Assembly: GCA_021927905.1 (NCBI GenBank)
Contig: BLLK01000038.1
Coordinates: 1,054,001-1,118,000 of the forward strand
Source: Chaetoceros tenuissimus
Lineage: Eukaryota; Bacillariophyta; Thalassiosirophyceae; Chaetocerotales; Chaetocerotaceae
Direction of reading: 5' to 3'
DNA: 64,000 nt
Notes under the pieces: generated by a model
The model's database searches: none
What the model was told of the DNA's origin: nothing
What the model saw: the letters and a program-made list of their open reading frames with translations, nothing else
Shown here: piece by piece, positions 22,501 to 32,734 of the stretch
Numbering within the stretch: position 1 is the first letter of the stretch
Layout: every line of letters begins with the position of its first letter
Made by a program: the position numbers and the translations under genes

Positions 22501-22610
22501 GAGGACGAGTTTTGTGTCGATGAATGAGAGGACTTGATGGAGCGGCGAGAGGAGCCAACTCCGTGCATGCTCGATACCTGACTTTTGGCATCGGATGAAC
22601 AATTTCCCAT
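16531..22610 (-). CDS. USP32-like ubiquitin-specific protease, 3 exons, 1978 aa
   Basis: Two open frames join into one gene. Exon 1 is 22610-19948, intron 19947-19874 (74 nt, GTAAGT..ATAG), exon 2 19873-18902, intron 18901-18833 (69 nt, GTACGT..ATAG), exon 3 18832-16531. Spliced length is 5937 nt, in frame. The second intron is a multiple of three without a stop, so it reads through as extra residues between SWRR and LRRNRS. N-terminus MGNCSS fits N-myristoylation. Residues ~1-800 resemble the EF-hand/regulatory half of USP32-type enzymes. The joint region (PWQLLINEGAAEFPVG..DGNFIWPREAAEKAG) looks like a DUSP domain. The catalytic domain has the Cys box GLANLGNTCYANS and His box YGGMTGGHYVAA, split by a long insert with zinc-binding CPTC and CPKC pairs. 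A cysteine protease removing ubiquitin, probably at membranes. Exact substrate unknown. Confidence 0.85.
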
Positions 22611-23177
22611 GATGATAAATTATAAGGTAAGATATGCTTGTTTGAGTGTCTGTTAAGTAATGTACTCGTAGGATCTATCGTGTGTGAACGTGGGAAGGAC
22701 GAGATAGTACTATCTTCACTAGAATCTAAAGTATCTACGATTAATAGCTGTAAAAGAATGACTCCCTCGACTCTAACGATTAAAAAAGAAAGGTAACTCT
22801 GGATCACGAACTATTCCAAAGAAGATTCGAATCTATTAGTACTACACCAGCGTGTCCGTCTCGACACTTTCTAATCACAATTTTGCAATAACACTCTGGA
22901 TCACCCGAGAAGAGAGGGAGAGGAAGTTAGGGGAAAAGATATGTGAGAACAAAAGTGTCAATACACATCTATTTTAGGTGTAGACATTATTTCAACTTCT
23001 AACCTCTCCTAACCGTCCATTTGGTCCCCTCTTTGAACATCTTCATCTGTTTGTGTTCGCAACCATCCAATGCAGCTCAAATGAAACACATCCAAATTAC
23101 ATCTTCGTCTAGCCAATAGATAAAAGTACAAATCCTAAAAGAGTCATTCAAAACTTGCATAACCTCCTTCTATAAAA
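22611..23177. promoter_or_regulatory. divergent promoter region
   Basis: 567 bp between the deubiquitinase start (minus) and the EF-hand gene start (plus). Contains purine/pyrimidine-rich stretches (agaagagagggagaggaag near 22908) but no site I can name. Confidence 0.4.
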
Positions 23178-23969
23178 ATGGCAGCAAGTAAAGCAGAGAT
23201 GGAAAAAGCAATGCGCATGCAGATCGAACAAAGACTCAAGATGCAAAAAATACAAGAGATCCATTCTAAATTCGACGTGGACAAAGATGGTTACCTCAAC
23301 CATAGCGAACTATCAGCACTACAAGAAGTCACCAGTGGTGAAGTCATGAGTCGCAAAAAATACAAGACAATCTGCAATACATCGGATTGTAAACCTGCTC
23401 AAGGATTGACTTTGAATGCTTTAGTGGATATCTATGCTGTAGCTGGTTATGATGCTATCGATACTGATTTTGATAAAGTATTTGGTATCACGAGAAAGGA
23501 AAAGCCTGCTGGTACAGAACAATTGGAGGAAGTCAAGGAGGAAGTTTCTCCAAGTGTGCCAGAAGTGAATCAAGAGTCAATGGCTGCTTCGAATGATAAG
23601 AATGATGATAGTCTCATGGATTTGTTAAAGGCTGGTGAAGATCCAGTGATTGAGAGCAGCTCACCTGAAGCTGTGGAGAGTACAAATGAGGAACATCAAC
23701 CAATTAAAACTGTCAGTAGTGAGGGAAATGATATTCGTATGGCGGAAACTGCTGCTTCTAGTAAAGTTGCTCTTGCACCGACTGAAGTTGTGGAAGAGGA
23801 AGGAGCTGAAGATAGTGGAGCTGTTCCTGTAGCTATGGAAGGTGCAGTAGATGCTGTCAAGTCGAGGGGACATAACATTGCAGAGACTATTGAAGCTTCA
23901 GGAGCCGATTTGCATTCTAGATCTAGAAGTAGTGAGGATGAGTGTTGTGCAGGATGTGTTCTCATGTAA
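23178..23969 (+). CDS. EF-hand protein with C-terminal CAAX box
   Basis: 263 residues, single exon. An N-terminal helix is followed by one canonical EF-hand loop at residues 33-44 (DVDKDGYLNHSE: Asp at 1, 3, 5, Gly at 6, Glu at 12). A weaker partner region follows (~85-105). Residues 110-240 are acidic, disordered and Glu/Ser-rich. The protein ends DECCAGCVLM: CVLM is a CAAX prenylation motif, and the two upstream Cys are candidates for palmitoylation, as in Ras proteins. It is thus predicted to be a lipid-anchored Ca2+-responsive peripheral membrane protein. The family is not known to me by name; both motifs are seen directly. Confidence 0.75.
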   Translation: MAASKAEMEKAMRMQIEQRLKMQKIQEIHSKFDVDKDGYLNHSELSALQEVTSGEVMSRKKYKTICNTSDCKPAQGLTLNALVDIYAVAGYDAIDTDFDKVFGITRKEKPAGTEQLEEVKEEVSPSVPEVNQESMAASNDKNDDSLMDLLKAGEDPVIESSSPEAVESTNEEHQPIKTVSSEGNDIRMAETAASSKVALAPTEVVEEEGAEDSGAVPVAMEGAVDAVKSRGHNIAETIEASGADLHSRSRSSEDECCAGCVLM

Positions 23970-24651
23970 TAGAATTGTAATGGAAGACGTACTTAGTGTC
24001 ACCTTTATTCCAATACATAGTATTATATTTATTTGAGTTATTGCAACATTGTTGTGTAGCTTTCAATATAGAAACATTGGTGATTGATACTTGGATTATG
24101 CGTGAAGTTGCGAATTGAATTACTCTTCAAACACATCACAAATGATTCCGCAACAAAACACAACAGAATAAAATTTCTTGAGTCTCTAAACTTGCACAAG
24201 ACAATTTCAATCTACAGGACTCTCATAGAAAGGAAGCCATCATATCGAATTATATTATTGTAGAAGCACTCAAGATCCTATATTATGAATAAAAATGCTA
24301 GTCGCTTGATGCTAGACAGTCAATACTTGTATCTTTCATCACAACAAAGTAAATGAATTTCAATAACTTCCGGGTCAGCGATGACCTTTCAAATTTTTGT
24401 TTGTAGATGAAAATGAAATTCCATATCGTAGCTATTACTTTTTTGTTTTTAGTGAAATTATGGCTTTGATCTCCCCTTACGTCATTGTTATTTTAGTAAA
24501 TAGGACCGGTTCTCACCCCCATGCAAATGGGTGCTGCTGCTAAGGCTAAGAACAGGAAAGATGTGAAACGAAAACGCGATGATTGATGATTGCAATCAAC
24601 ATCTCTCATTCATTTTCATTACACAAATAGAATAAATCTAACTACGAAACA
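23970..24651. other. intergenic, nothing recognised
   Basis: 682 bp between two plus-strand genes. Holds the 3' end of the EF-hand gene and the promoter of the PUB/UBX gene. AT-rich, with no repeat, RNA gene or coding signal seen. Confidence 0.4.
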
Positions 24652-26510
24652 ATGGTGGTAAAAAAGAAGAAAGCAGCCGCACCTTTGAAGGTAATGATCA
24701 AGTGCAACTGGAGTGGAGCTCGAATCCCCGTCCCTCAATCAGTCACACCTGCGTCAACTCTTCAACAAATCATAGATGCCATTGCAAACTCTTTACCTCC
24801 GCTATTTACCAAACCTAGTGAATGGAATGATCCACAGCCAAGTCTAGTATACATGCGTACATCTGTATTGAAGCGTGATTGGGCTATAACGAAAATAGGT
24901 GACTTTTGCGACGGTGGAAGTATTTTGCTCACTTTGAATTTACCAAAAGAAGATAATGCATCATCTGTTGCTGCTATCCCTCCTGCTGCTAAAGATGAAG
25001 TCGAACCAATGGACATTGATCATTCCATGAATAGTACCGAAAATATATTGAATACAGCATCTAGTTTAGAGGGAACACATGAAGCAGTGAAATATATTCT
25101 AAATTCTAATTTCGATGCGGACAGTCAAGAATGTCTCTCAACAGTATTAAAAATGGTGGATAACTTATTGAGCAAGTCAGATGCCAAATTTCGATCTATT
25201 AGATTGACAAATGCTACTGTTGAGAAAAAGATTCTATCAAAAAAAGGAGGGCTAGAGTTGTTGTTTGCATTAGGTTTTGATTATGAACAAAAGGTTGCTT
25301 TTGACTTTGATAACTCGAGTAATGTACAGCACAAGAGTGAAATGATTGTTTTGACTGCTGACAAGGAGGAAAGGGATCTATTACTTCGAGCAAGAGGGGA
25401 TTTGAGTCAGGCTTTGAAAAATGAATTGAATGTAGAAAAGGTACCCCAAGTGCCAAAGGTGCAACCATTTCCAACGATGGCTAGTGTTGGTGCTTCAGCA
25501 ACATTTGATCCATTCAAGAGTTCATCTTACAATACACAAGCTGCTGCAGTAGGTGCTCCGAATCCTAATTCTATTGTTCCTGATGGATCATCCTCCAAGT
25601 CAAGTACGGAACGCAAATTGGAGATTTTACAGCAGAAACAACAGCGTTTGGAACAAAAGATACAAACTCTGCAAGATCGCCAAATTGTGGCTTTACTTCC
25701 TGGTGAAGTTGGACCAATCGTAAGCTTGGATGCACCCGGTGATGACATACTAGATGGTAAGGGTGATACATCTTTGATCGCTGGTCTCGCAAAGAAGAAA
25801 ATGGAAGACAGGAAAAAGAGGGAAGAAGGAAGTTTTCAGACCAAATCAATGCGTAAGTAATTGTCATTTGTTTCTTGTATGTTCTCTACATACTTTACAC
25901 CTGTATGCTTACTGGTTCTTTTTACTCCCTATTTTTAGGTGAATTGGAAAAGATGAAAAAGGCAAAGGTGTACAGTCATGCACAACTCAAAATATTTTTT
26001 CCAGATGGAGCTCGTATTGATGCGAAGTTTTTACCTTCCGAAAGTATTCAAATTGTCAAAGATATCGTTATTTCTACATTTTTTCCAGAGTATGCCATGA
26101 TGGCATTTGATTTATATATTTCACCTCCTCGACGAGTTTTGGATTGTAAAAAGTCTTTGAGAGATGAAGGTCTCGTTCCTGCTGCAAAGATTCTTGTTTC
26201 TTGGAAGAGTCCACCTCCTAAAGCCAGCCCAGGATTTTGTATTCAACCGCATTACTTCCAAGCTAGCTCGAGTAGAAATTCAGCGACAGCTTTTCCAGAT
26301 GCAGTCGCTTTAGAGGAGTCAAAGAAAGATGAAGATATGGATAAGAAGATGCCAGCTAAAGTAAGTGGGAAAAGCGGCAAGTCTTCGAGGGAGGAAGAGT
26401 TGATGAATAGAATGCTTGGAAAAAGGAAAGGACTAGGTTTTGGTAAAAAGAAATCATCTACAGATGGGAAAAGTACGGGAACTGGAAAACCAAAATGGTT
26501 CAAAGGCTGA
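24652..26510 (+). CDS. PUB and UBX domain p97/Cdc48 cofactor, 2 exons, 590 aa
   Basis: Exon 1 is 24652-25852, intron 25853-25938 (86 nt, GTAAGT..TTTTTAG), exon 2 25939-26510; 1773 nt in frame. Splicing gives KSMRELEKMKKAKVYSH, a usual lead-in to a UBX domain. The N-terminal ~100 residues have a ubiquitin-like fold pattern (KVMIKCNWSGARIPVP). A PUB domain follows at about 135-265 (KMVDNLLSKSDAKFRSIRL..LLFALGF), which binds the p97 C-terminus. A coiled coil lies near 318-345. The UBX domain is in exon 2 (AQLKIFFPDGARIDAKF..), with a Lys/Gly-rich tail. The combination resembles UBXN6/ASPL-type cofactors that recruit Cdc48/p97 to ubiquitinated or membrane cargo. Which of the two is the true orthologue is open. 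Confidence 0.85.
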
Positions 26511-26997
26511 AGATCATAATACATGATAAAGAAAATCATTTTCCACTTTTCAAATGGTGGTTGTTTCAAAACTTGCTAGAGAAATACATAGTAAAATTTT
26601 CTTAGCCTGTGTATACGAATATGTTTTAAAACTACAGAGGTGTCAAGATTAAAAAAATAGTGCGTTTGTGTCGACAAGATGCACTCTAGTAACTTTTGAC
26701 AACATTGATGAATCAAATTATACAATGACGAAGGCATCTAGCTCGTCATAGTATGACCTGACACATTTTAACATCCTTGTTAGATTGGTAGTACGAACGT
26801 ACGTACAGATGCTAAAAAACGACAGCACTTACTTGTTACTTGACAGCACGAAGGTTTTTGAGCCACTGAAACTATGTACAGTACGTCCATAGGTATGAAG
26901 TCAACTTCTCAATTCTCAACTTCAACCGGCTCATTGTCCCTTCCCTACTATCTTACCATTTACACAATTTACAGTCAATTTATCATAAGACAAATCA
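26511..26997. other. intergenic/5' leader
   Basis: 487 bp between the PUB/UBX gene and the chosen start of the 7TM gene. An in-frame ATG at 26874 could add 41 residues to the 7TM protein. No other feature seen. Confidence 0.4.
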
Positions 26998-28637
26998 TGT
27001 CAGAAGGATCTACTGCTTTCAAAGCTGACCCAAATTGGGTCACTGGAACAATATTGCAAATTGTTGTTGCGGGTATAAGCTTCCTTGCTTCTCTCATCGT
27101 TGTTCTTAGTATAACTTTACGAAGAGATAAAAACGTATCTCGAGAAATGTCTGGATTGCGAAAGAATGCATACAGAAGAATAATATTTGGCATATCTATT
27201 GCAGATATGTTGCTCTCTTTCTCTCTTTCTGCTGGTGTTGTCTTATTTACACCAAATGATGCACCTCAGTTTGCTAGGTGGGGCATAGGTAACGAGAAAA
27301 CATGCGCCTTTAATGGAATCCTATTGAATAGTGGTCTTCAGCTGTCTCCAATGTACATTGGTTTTCTTTGCTTTTACCTTTATTGCAAAACAAAGCATAA
27401 GATGCCCGATGAAGTATTCAAGCAACGATTCGAGATCAAGATTCATATTTTCATTTTTGCAGTAGTAACCACTTTCAATATTGCTGCAATATCTTTAAAT
27501 GCTTTCAACTTGATTGAAAGTGGAACTCTCTGCTCATTTGCTTCGAAACCAACTGGATGTACAATTTCTCCGAAATATTTTGGAGAGTGTGATCCGGATA
27601 TTGAGAAGGCTACTGGGAACTTGATTCTTGTCTCCTTTGGAATATTAGGCTCTTCATTCTTGGTGATTGTATTTTTCATGACAGGTCTATTATGCCATGT
27701 TTGGAGTCTCAATAGAATATACAGGACTATTTCTACGCGAATAGGTTCAAATCAAAGATCTGAGCCTTCGCCCCTACCCAACCTTCGAGACCTTAATAGC
27801 AATGACAACTCTTTAGAGGAGACCAACGTACAGGATGCTCCAAACGGTGCTCTAGTTGGCAGAAGCGCCGATGAGTCTTCGCACCTACCCAACCTTCGAG
27901 ACCTTAATAGCAATGACAACTCTTTAGAGGAGAACAACGTACAGGATGCTCCAAACGGTGCTCTTGTTGGCAGAAGCGCCGATGAAATCGCAGAAAACGC
28001 AGAGAAATTAAGAAAGCTTTATGTGAGAGTCTCTATCACTCAAGCAATCCTTTTTGTTGGAGCTTATGTCGTGTGCAATTTTACATACTTTTATTTTGCA
28101 ATTGCAAACACCATTCAAAGGAATCCTTCATATTTCAGTCATCCTCTACTTCGTTACTTCCAGACAATATCTTTCTCTGGAGTTGGTATTGTAAACATAC
28201 TGGTTTTCACACGTCCGGCAATTAGTAACTTGAGAAGATTGAAACCTGATTATTCATGGTTTTATTGCTTTTACCTAGTACTTCTCAATGGAGGGGAAGT
28301 TCCAGTATTGGAAAATGTAATTCTTCCTCATGCTGCTTTTGCAGAGTTGAACAGTGTTCCATTTGGTATTGAAAATGAAGCATCACTAGGCATGTCAATC
28401 ATAGGAGATTATCGTGGCAGCTATGAGCAATTAAGTGAAAACAATGCTGCCTATAATCCAGAGGAAAACTGGGGGTATGTCAGAGGTGTTAGATTAGTAC
28501 CTCCCTCTGGTGCACTACGTAGAGTTCAATCAAATTCAAGGAACAATGAATCTTTGCTTGTTGGATCACTGGATAGTTTTCCCATTGAAAGCCAATTTGA
28601 TTGTGATGAGGATATGACCTTTGAACATATATATTGA
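26998..28637 (+). CDS. seven-transmembrane receptor-like protein
   Basis: 546 residues from ATG 26998; an upstream in-frame ATG at 26874 adds a Ser/Thr/Tyr-rich leader. Seven hydrophobic helices are visible: I WVTGTILQIVVAGISF, II RRIIFGISIADMLLSF, III around ILLNSGLQLSPMYIGFLCF, IV IHIFIFAVVTTFNIAAI, V LILVSFGILGSSFLVIVFF, VI SITQAILFVGAYVVCNF, VII VGIVNILVFTRPAISNL. Cys pairs near helix III and extracellular loop 2 fit the usual disulfide. The family is the rhodopsin/cAMP-receptor-like 7TM group expanded in diatoms; ligand unknown. The third cytosolic loop contains a 37-residue direct duplication. A truncated relative lies at 11569-12180. Confidence 0.8.
27775..27996 (+). repeat. tandem 111-bp duplication inside the 7TM gene
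   Basis: Two copies (27775-27885, 27886-27996) with only a few differences. They encode a 37-residue in-frame unit (LPNLRDLNSNDNSLEE...) in cytosolic loop 3. Near identity points to a recent event. Confidence 0.9.
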
Positions 28638-29128
28638 TTCAAACGACAATCAAAACTAGGAGATAGCAGATGTGAAGAAAAATTTGAACAAATAAATTTT
28701 TACAAAGCGACATTTTGTACATATATGATTTTCCATTTTTATTAGATCTTACGTACTCAACTTGGTACATGACTTGTTCCAATTCATAATGCACTTTAAA
28801 GTGAAATGTAAAAATCATGCCAACAAGAGACATTCTTCAGAAGATAGAAACATTAGTTATTAGTAGTTACTTTCGAATAGGCAACATGGATCATAATAGA
28901 TAGTACATAGCAGCAGCAATGACAAATTAAAAGTTCAGCGGTGTCAATAGGCCAAATTTATTTCATCAGTATGACGTCATAATAGCCTAGGTGGCTGTCC
29001 AATGCGATTGCATTCTGACTCAACTATTTTGTGAACGAAGAAAACCAAAAAAGATGCATCAAAATGTATTGATCATAAATTGGTGCTCTAGTCTACCAAC
29101 TCCTAATCTTATATAAAACCAAATCGCT
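28638..29128. promoter_or_regulatory. intergenic with CRE palindrome upstream of heme oxygenase
   Basis: 491 bp holding the 3' end of the 7TM gene and the heme oxygenase promoter. A perfect TGACGTCA lies at 28972-28979, about 150 bp before the ATG. tcttatataaaa near 29107 is a TATA-like sequence. Confidence 0.5.
28972..28979. promoter_or_regulatory. CRE-type palindrome TGACGTCA
   Basis: Perfect 8-bp palindrome within atgacgtcat, about 150 bp upstream of the heme oxygenase start. Predicted bZIP/CREB-type site; function untested. Confidence 0.5.
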
Positions 29129-29941
29129 ATGAAGATTTCATCCATACTAACTATTGCATCAGTTGCCAATGGGGCATTTGCGTTCATGGGCCCTGTCGCT
29201 CCTAGGCCATCAATGCATCTCCAATCCACAGAAGCTGCAATCGAAGAGAACCCAAGAAAGATAGGTTTGGCACTTCAACTAGATGATGGAACTAGAAAGT
29301 CTCACAGTGTTGCTGAAAGTACAGCCTTTGTATCTGGATTTTTCAAAGGCTTGTCAACAAAAGATTCATATTCCAATCTCATGACAAGTCTCTACTTTGT
29401 ATACGATGCAATGGAAGATGAATTCGACAAGACTTCTGAATCCACTGTCAAGGCAATGGATTATCCAGAGTTGAGACGTTTGAAAGCTGCAGAATTAGAT
29501 ATGGACTACTTTTATGGTGGAGATTGGAAGAACAAGATTCAACCTTCCCCTGCAACCAAGAAATATGTAGCGAGAATAAGAGAGGTAGCACAGAGTGATC
29601 CAAAGCTTCTAATTGCACATCAATATTCTAGATACTTGGGGGATCTATTTGGAGGACAGATGATGAGTGGAATGGCAACAAAGTCCTTGAATTTGGATGA
29701 AGGAAAGGGAATTGCGTTCTACCAATTTGATGATATTAATAGCACAGGTGATTTTATCTCTGCTTGGTACAGAAGACTAAATGAGCTTGACCTGACCGAA
29801 AAAGAAAAGCAAGATATTGTCGACGAAGGAAATTTGGTTTTCGCGCTTAATATTGAGATCTTTGAAGAATTGGAGGGGTCTCCTTTCTCGGCAGTTCTGA
29901 AATATGCTTGGAAGAGCTTCAAGGAGAAGTTGGGAATGTAA
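29129..29941 (+). CDS. plastid heme oxygenase
   Basis: 270 residues. Cleaves heme to biliverdin IXalpha, CO and iron, supplying bilin for phytochrome-type chromophores. The N-terminus is a bipartite plastid presequence: signal peptide to about residue 17 ending GAFAF (Phe motif), then a Ser/Arg/Pro-rich transit stretch. The proximal heme His is His59 in KSHSVAEST; the distal-helix signature appears as YSRYLGDLFGGQMMSG near 170-185. The usual Ser of GDLSGGQ is Phe here. Length is normal for plastid HO1 plus presequence. A CRE-type site lies in its promoter. Confidence 0.92.
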   Translation: MKISSILTIASVANGAFAFMGPVAPRPSMHLQSTEAAIEENPRKIGLALQLDDGTRKSHSVAESTAFVSGFFKGLSTKDSYSNLMTSLYFVYDAMEDEFDKTSESTVKAMDYPELRRLKAAELDMDYFYGGDWKNKIQPSPATKKYVARIREVAQSDPKLLIAHQYSRYLGDLFGGQMMSGMATKSLNLDEGKGIAFYQFDDINSTGDFISAWYRRLNELDLTEKEKQDIVDEGNLVFALNIEIFEELEGSPFSAVLKYAWKSFKEKLGM

Positions 29942-30208
29942 TTAGCGTTTACATACGACTTCCATAGAATATACATTTGGGCATAAACTATATCATTGAT
30001 CATAGTCATTTGCCCCATAGGTTGAAAAGGAATGAAGCCATAAATCACCTACCATATAATATACATTTTACTATATATACATTTCACTCAGATTAAGTTG
30101 AGCTATTAGATTCAAATTGAACCTCGAAAGAGAATAGATGATATGACAATTGATTTTACAAGAAAATTACCGGTAGACACTTGCACAATGCTGTTCGTTT
30201 TGGCAGAA

Positions 30209-30949
30209 TTACATGCCACCACCAGTATGACCATGACTTGCTTCTCTCTGTGCTTCTGGAATCATTCGATCATTTGCACTGGTCAAAATTGTAACAGCCC
30301 GAATCATTTCTACTTCAGACAAGGATTTGGATACATGAATTCCAAGTGGTTTCCTGACGTATTCCATGTATGCCTTGCGACCGGTAAACAAGTCAGTATA
30401 TGCCTTTGGAGTTCCAGCAATATCATAAATGTATGCAATAGCATTTCCATTGTAGAGAAGTGCAGTACAAGTATTACTCTTCTTCTCAAGACTATATCCA
30501 CCATCTAGAGCGATAACATGGCCTTCCCATGTAAAAGTTGCAAGAGCCTTCCACATGGTCACCATTTTTCCATCTGCCTTGGTGACTATCTCAATGGTTT
30601 TTCTCTCTGGCAATGAACTGTGAAGAAGTTGTGGAGTGACTCTCTCTGGACGATCATGCTTTCCAGTTTTTACGATGCATAAATCTTCAGATTGTAACAT
30701 TTCTCCAGTCTCAAAGTATGATGCTTTGTATACTCTGCAACCTTCCATTTCGTTCTTGAAGTAGTACGATGGGCATCCGTCTCTATCATTTTCGAGATAG
30801 ATTGCCATTGCTCTTGAAATCAAACCTTTTGCAGGAATGACCTTCACAGTGCCAAATGACACATCTGGATCAGGAGAAGATGGAGGAATAATTCCCTCAG
30901 CAAGTGAGATAGGAGCGAATTCAAGAGGCTTTGATTTGCAGCAACCCAT
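30209..30949 (-). CDS. unknown acylated MGCC protein
   Basis: 246 residues, single exon, no family recognised. N-terminus MGCCKSK is a typical dual acylation motif (Gly2 myristoylation, Cys3/Cys4 palmitoylation), so a membrane-attached cytosolic protein is likely. The middle is beta-rich (SYYFKNEMEGCRVYKASYF, KATFTWEGHVIALDGGY-like strands), vaguely like a tubby/LURP-type barrel, but this is not secure. The tail is Gly/His-rich (SHGHTGGGM). Lies convergent with heme oxygenase, 267 bp apart. Confidence 0.6.
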   Translation of the reverse strand: MGCCKSKPLEFAPISLAEGIIPPSSPDPDVSFGTVKVIPAKGLISRAMAIYLENDRDGCPSYYFKNEMEGCRVYKASYFETGEMLQSEDLCIVKTGKHDRPERVTPQLLHSSLPERKTIEIVTKADGKMVTMWKALATFTWEGHVIALDGGYSLEKKSNTCTALLYNGNAIAYIYDIAGTPKAYTDLFTGRKAYMEYVRKPLGIHVSKSLSEVEMIRAVTILTSANDRMIPEAQREASHGHTGGGM

Positions 30950-31390
30950 ATTGATTATATTTCGTTATATTGAAATGCAGTTGATAATTTGTACAAACAG
31001 AAATTTGAAAGAAACCAGAACACCAAAATCTGTTTTGTGCGTTAGCTGTGACAATGAGTCGTGTTTTAACGGATGAATGCATGCAGATCCCAGAAGAAAC
31101 GAATCAAGGAAATAAATACTGCATTCAAGTAAAAGGCATTATTTAATAAAAGAAGGTTAGCGATTTGTAAATAAAGCATATACCATAAAAATAAATGATA
31201 TATTATTCTCAGCGGTGACATGGACAAAGGACTATTTATTTTACCCCCGTCTAATAATGTACCCGTTATCTTTTCAGTTAATTTTTAGAACAATCGAGAA
31301 TGAATAAGGGTGAGCTTAAAAAGTACTACCATAAAAAAATGCCTTATAAAGAATGGAAAATGATAACTTTCTCAGGAAATATATTATTTT
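30950..31390. other. intergenic, nothing recognised
   Basis: 441 AT-rich bp between two minus-strand genes: promoter of the MGCC gene and 3' end of the DUF1499 gene. No repeats or RNA genes seen. Confidence 0.4.
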
Positions 31391-32185
31391 TTAAGGGCTC
31401 ACATTATTCTCAGCATAGTAACCCTTGTGTGTAGCGTATTCAACACCCTTTGCATCCCATCGCAACTTGTTGAGCTTATCTGCGATATAATTAATTCTCT
31501 TGGAATTCACCCCGAAATCCAAATATCCAACTCTGGAACTGGAACGAACTTGTACAGCATTCTCACCCTTTCCTTCAATGTATGCAACTTCGAAATCATC
31601 AATGTATCCAGCTTTCAATGACTCAAATTGAGTGTATATGTAGCCCTTCTTTGGATCATTTGTAACAACTTTAAATCCACCACCATCAATATTTCCCTGA
31701 CCAGGTTTATAAGCCATGATTACATCATACAATTCATTGAAAGCCTCTTCTTGACTTTTACCTTTTGGATAAGTCCAAGCTGGGATAGAATGATCTGGAT
31801 CATCTTCTACATCATCTGTAGAACAGAAACAATTTGGTGATGGTCCACATGGCTTCAATCCCAAATATTCTTCACCCACCATATCTTTTCTTGTTGCCAC
31901 TCCCAAATCTTTTGGCTGTGGTCCGCGTCTCTTTGGACGATCGTCGTATTGATTGGATATCTTGTTGTCAAATGCATTCGCTGGTGATGATGCTAGTAGC
32001 GGAAGTGCTACGGCTGACATTAACTTTTGGAGAGATTCACGACGTGTATTGACATCTCCAGATTTTTCGTTGAATGAATATAGTTGAGTGCTAGATTGAG
32101 ATACAAATGTTTGCTGAACTGGAATAGTGAATGCATTCGCGAATGGTAGCGATCCTAGAAAAATTGCTGCAGAGGATACCTTCAT
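31391..32185 (-). CDS. thylakoid-lumen DUF1499 protein with tripartite targeting
   Basis: 264 residues. Three targeting parts are visible: an ER signal peptide ending FANAF (15-19), a Ser/Thr-rich plastid transit stretch, and a second hydrophobic signal with twin Arg at 48-49 (RRESLQKL) ending in SPANA before Phe72. That is a Tat signal for the thylakoid lumen. The mature part is DUF1499, with its Cys cluster near 112-120 (CGPSPNCFCST) and the PAWTYP, YTQFES and RSSSRVGYLDFGVN segments. DUF1499 proteins occur in cyanobacteria and plastids; the molecular role is unknown. It is divergent from the HECT gene. Confidence 0.85.
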   Translation of the reverse strand: MKVSSAAIFLGSLPFANAFTIPVQQTFVSQSSTQLYSFNEKSGDVNTRRESLQKLMSAVALPLLASSPANAFDNKISNQYDDRPKRRGPQPKDLGVATRKDMVGEEYLGLKPCGPSPNCFCSTDDVEDDPDHSIPAWTYPKGKSQEEAFNELYDVIMAYKPGQGNIDGGGFKVVTNDPKKGYIYTQFESLKAGYIDDFEVAYIEGKGENAVQVRSSSRVGYLDFGVNSKRINYIADKLNKLRWDAKGVEYATHKGYYAENNVSP

Positions 32186-32734
32186 TTTTGCTGTTATTTT
32201 ATTAGTGCTGTTAAGGAGAATAAACTACACTGTGCCTAGGTGAGAAACACAAGTTAGAGTAAGGTAGAGTTCTCTATTTACCAATTAACAGAAATGGTAC
32301 CTACCATACCTACTATCATACACCATACCATACCATACTTACTTATGCATCTCAGATCACATCGAAAAAATCTTTGTGACTCATTGGCTCTGCTGATGTT
32401 TTTGACACGTTGTTGACAGTAGTCATTTTGTCCGACTAAGATGGACGAAAAGAGCGAAGCAAAACGCCGCCGCAACTTTTTCTTTTCAGTCAGAATAAAA
32501 TGGAAGCCCTAATTGGATTGGACTGCCTCTTTAAGATTAATCATCAATAGCTCGTGATTCATCAGATTCCACAAAGGCTTCGTTTCTTTCGAGTGATTTA
32601 TGCGAGGAGAACTTAACGAAATCGCCTACAATAAGTAATCAAGCAAACAAAGAGACTATAAGAATTCTTTTGGAACGACGACAAGACACATCAAATATAT
32701 AAAATATATAGCAAACATCATAGCATAGTGAAAA
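32186..32734. promoter_or_regulatory. divergent promoter region
   Basis: 549 bp between the DUF1499 gene (minus) and the HECT gene (plus). Contains a short ccata microsatellite near 32318-32340 and an AT-rich stretch just before 32735. No named factor site recognised. Confidence 0.4.

Noticed and set aside
32318-32340. ccata microsatellite as a CRISPR-like or telomeric array
   Set aside because: Only a few units, no spacers, within a promoter of a nuclear genome.
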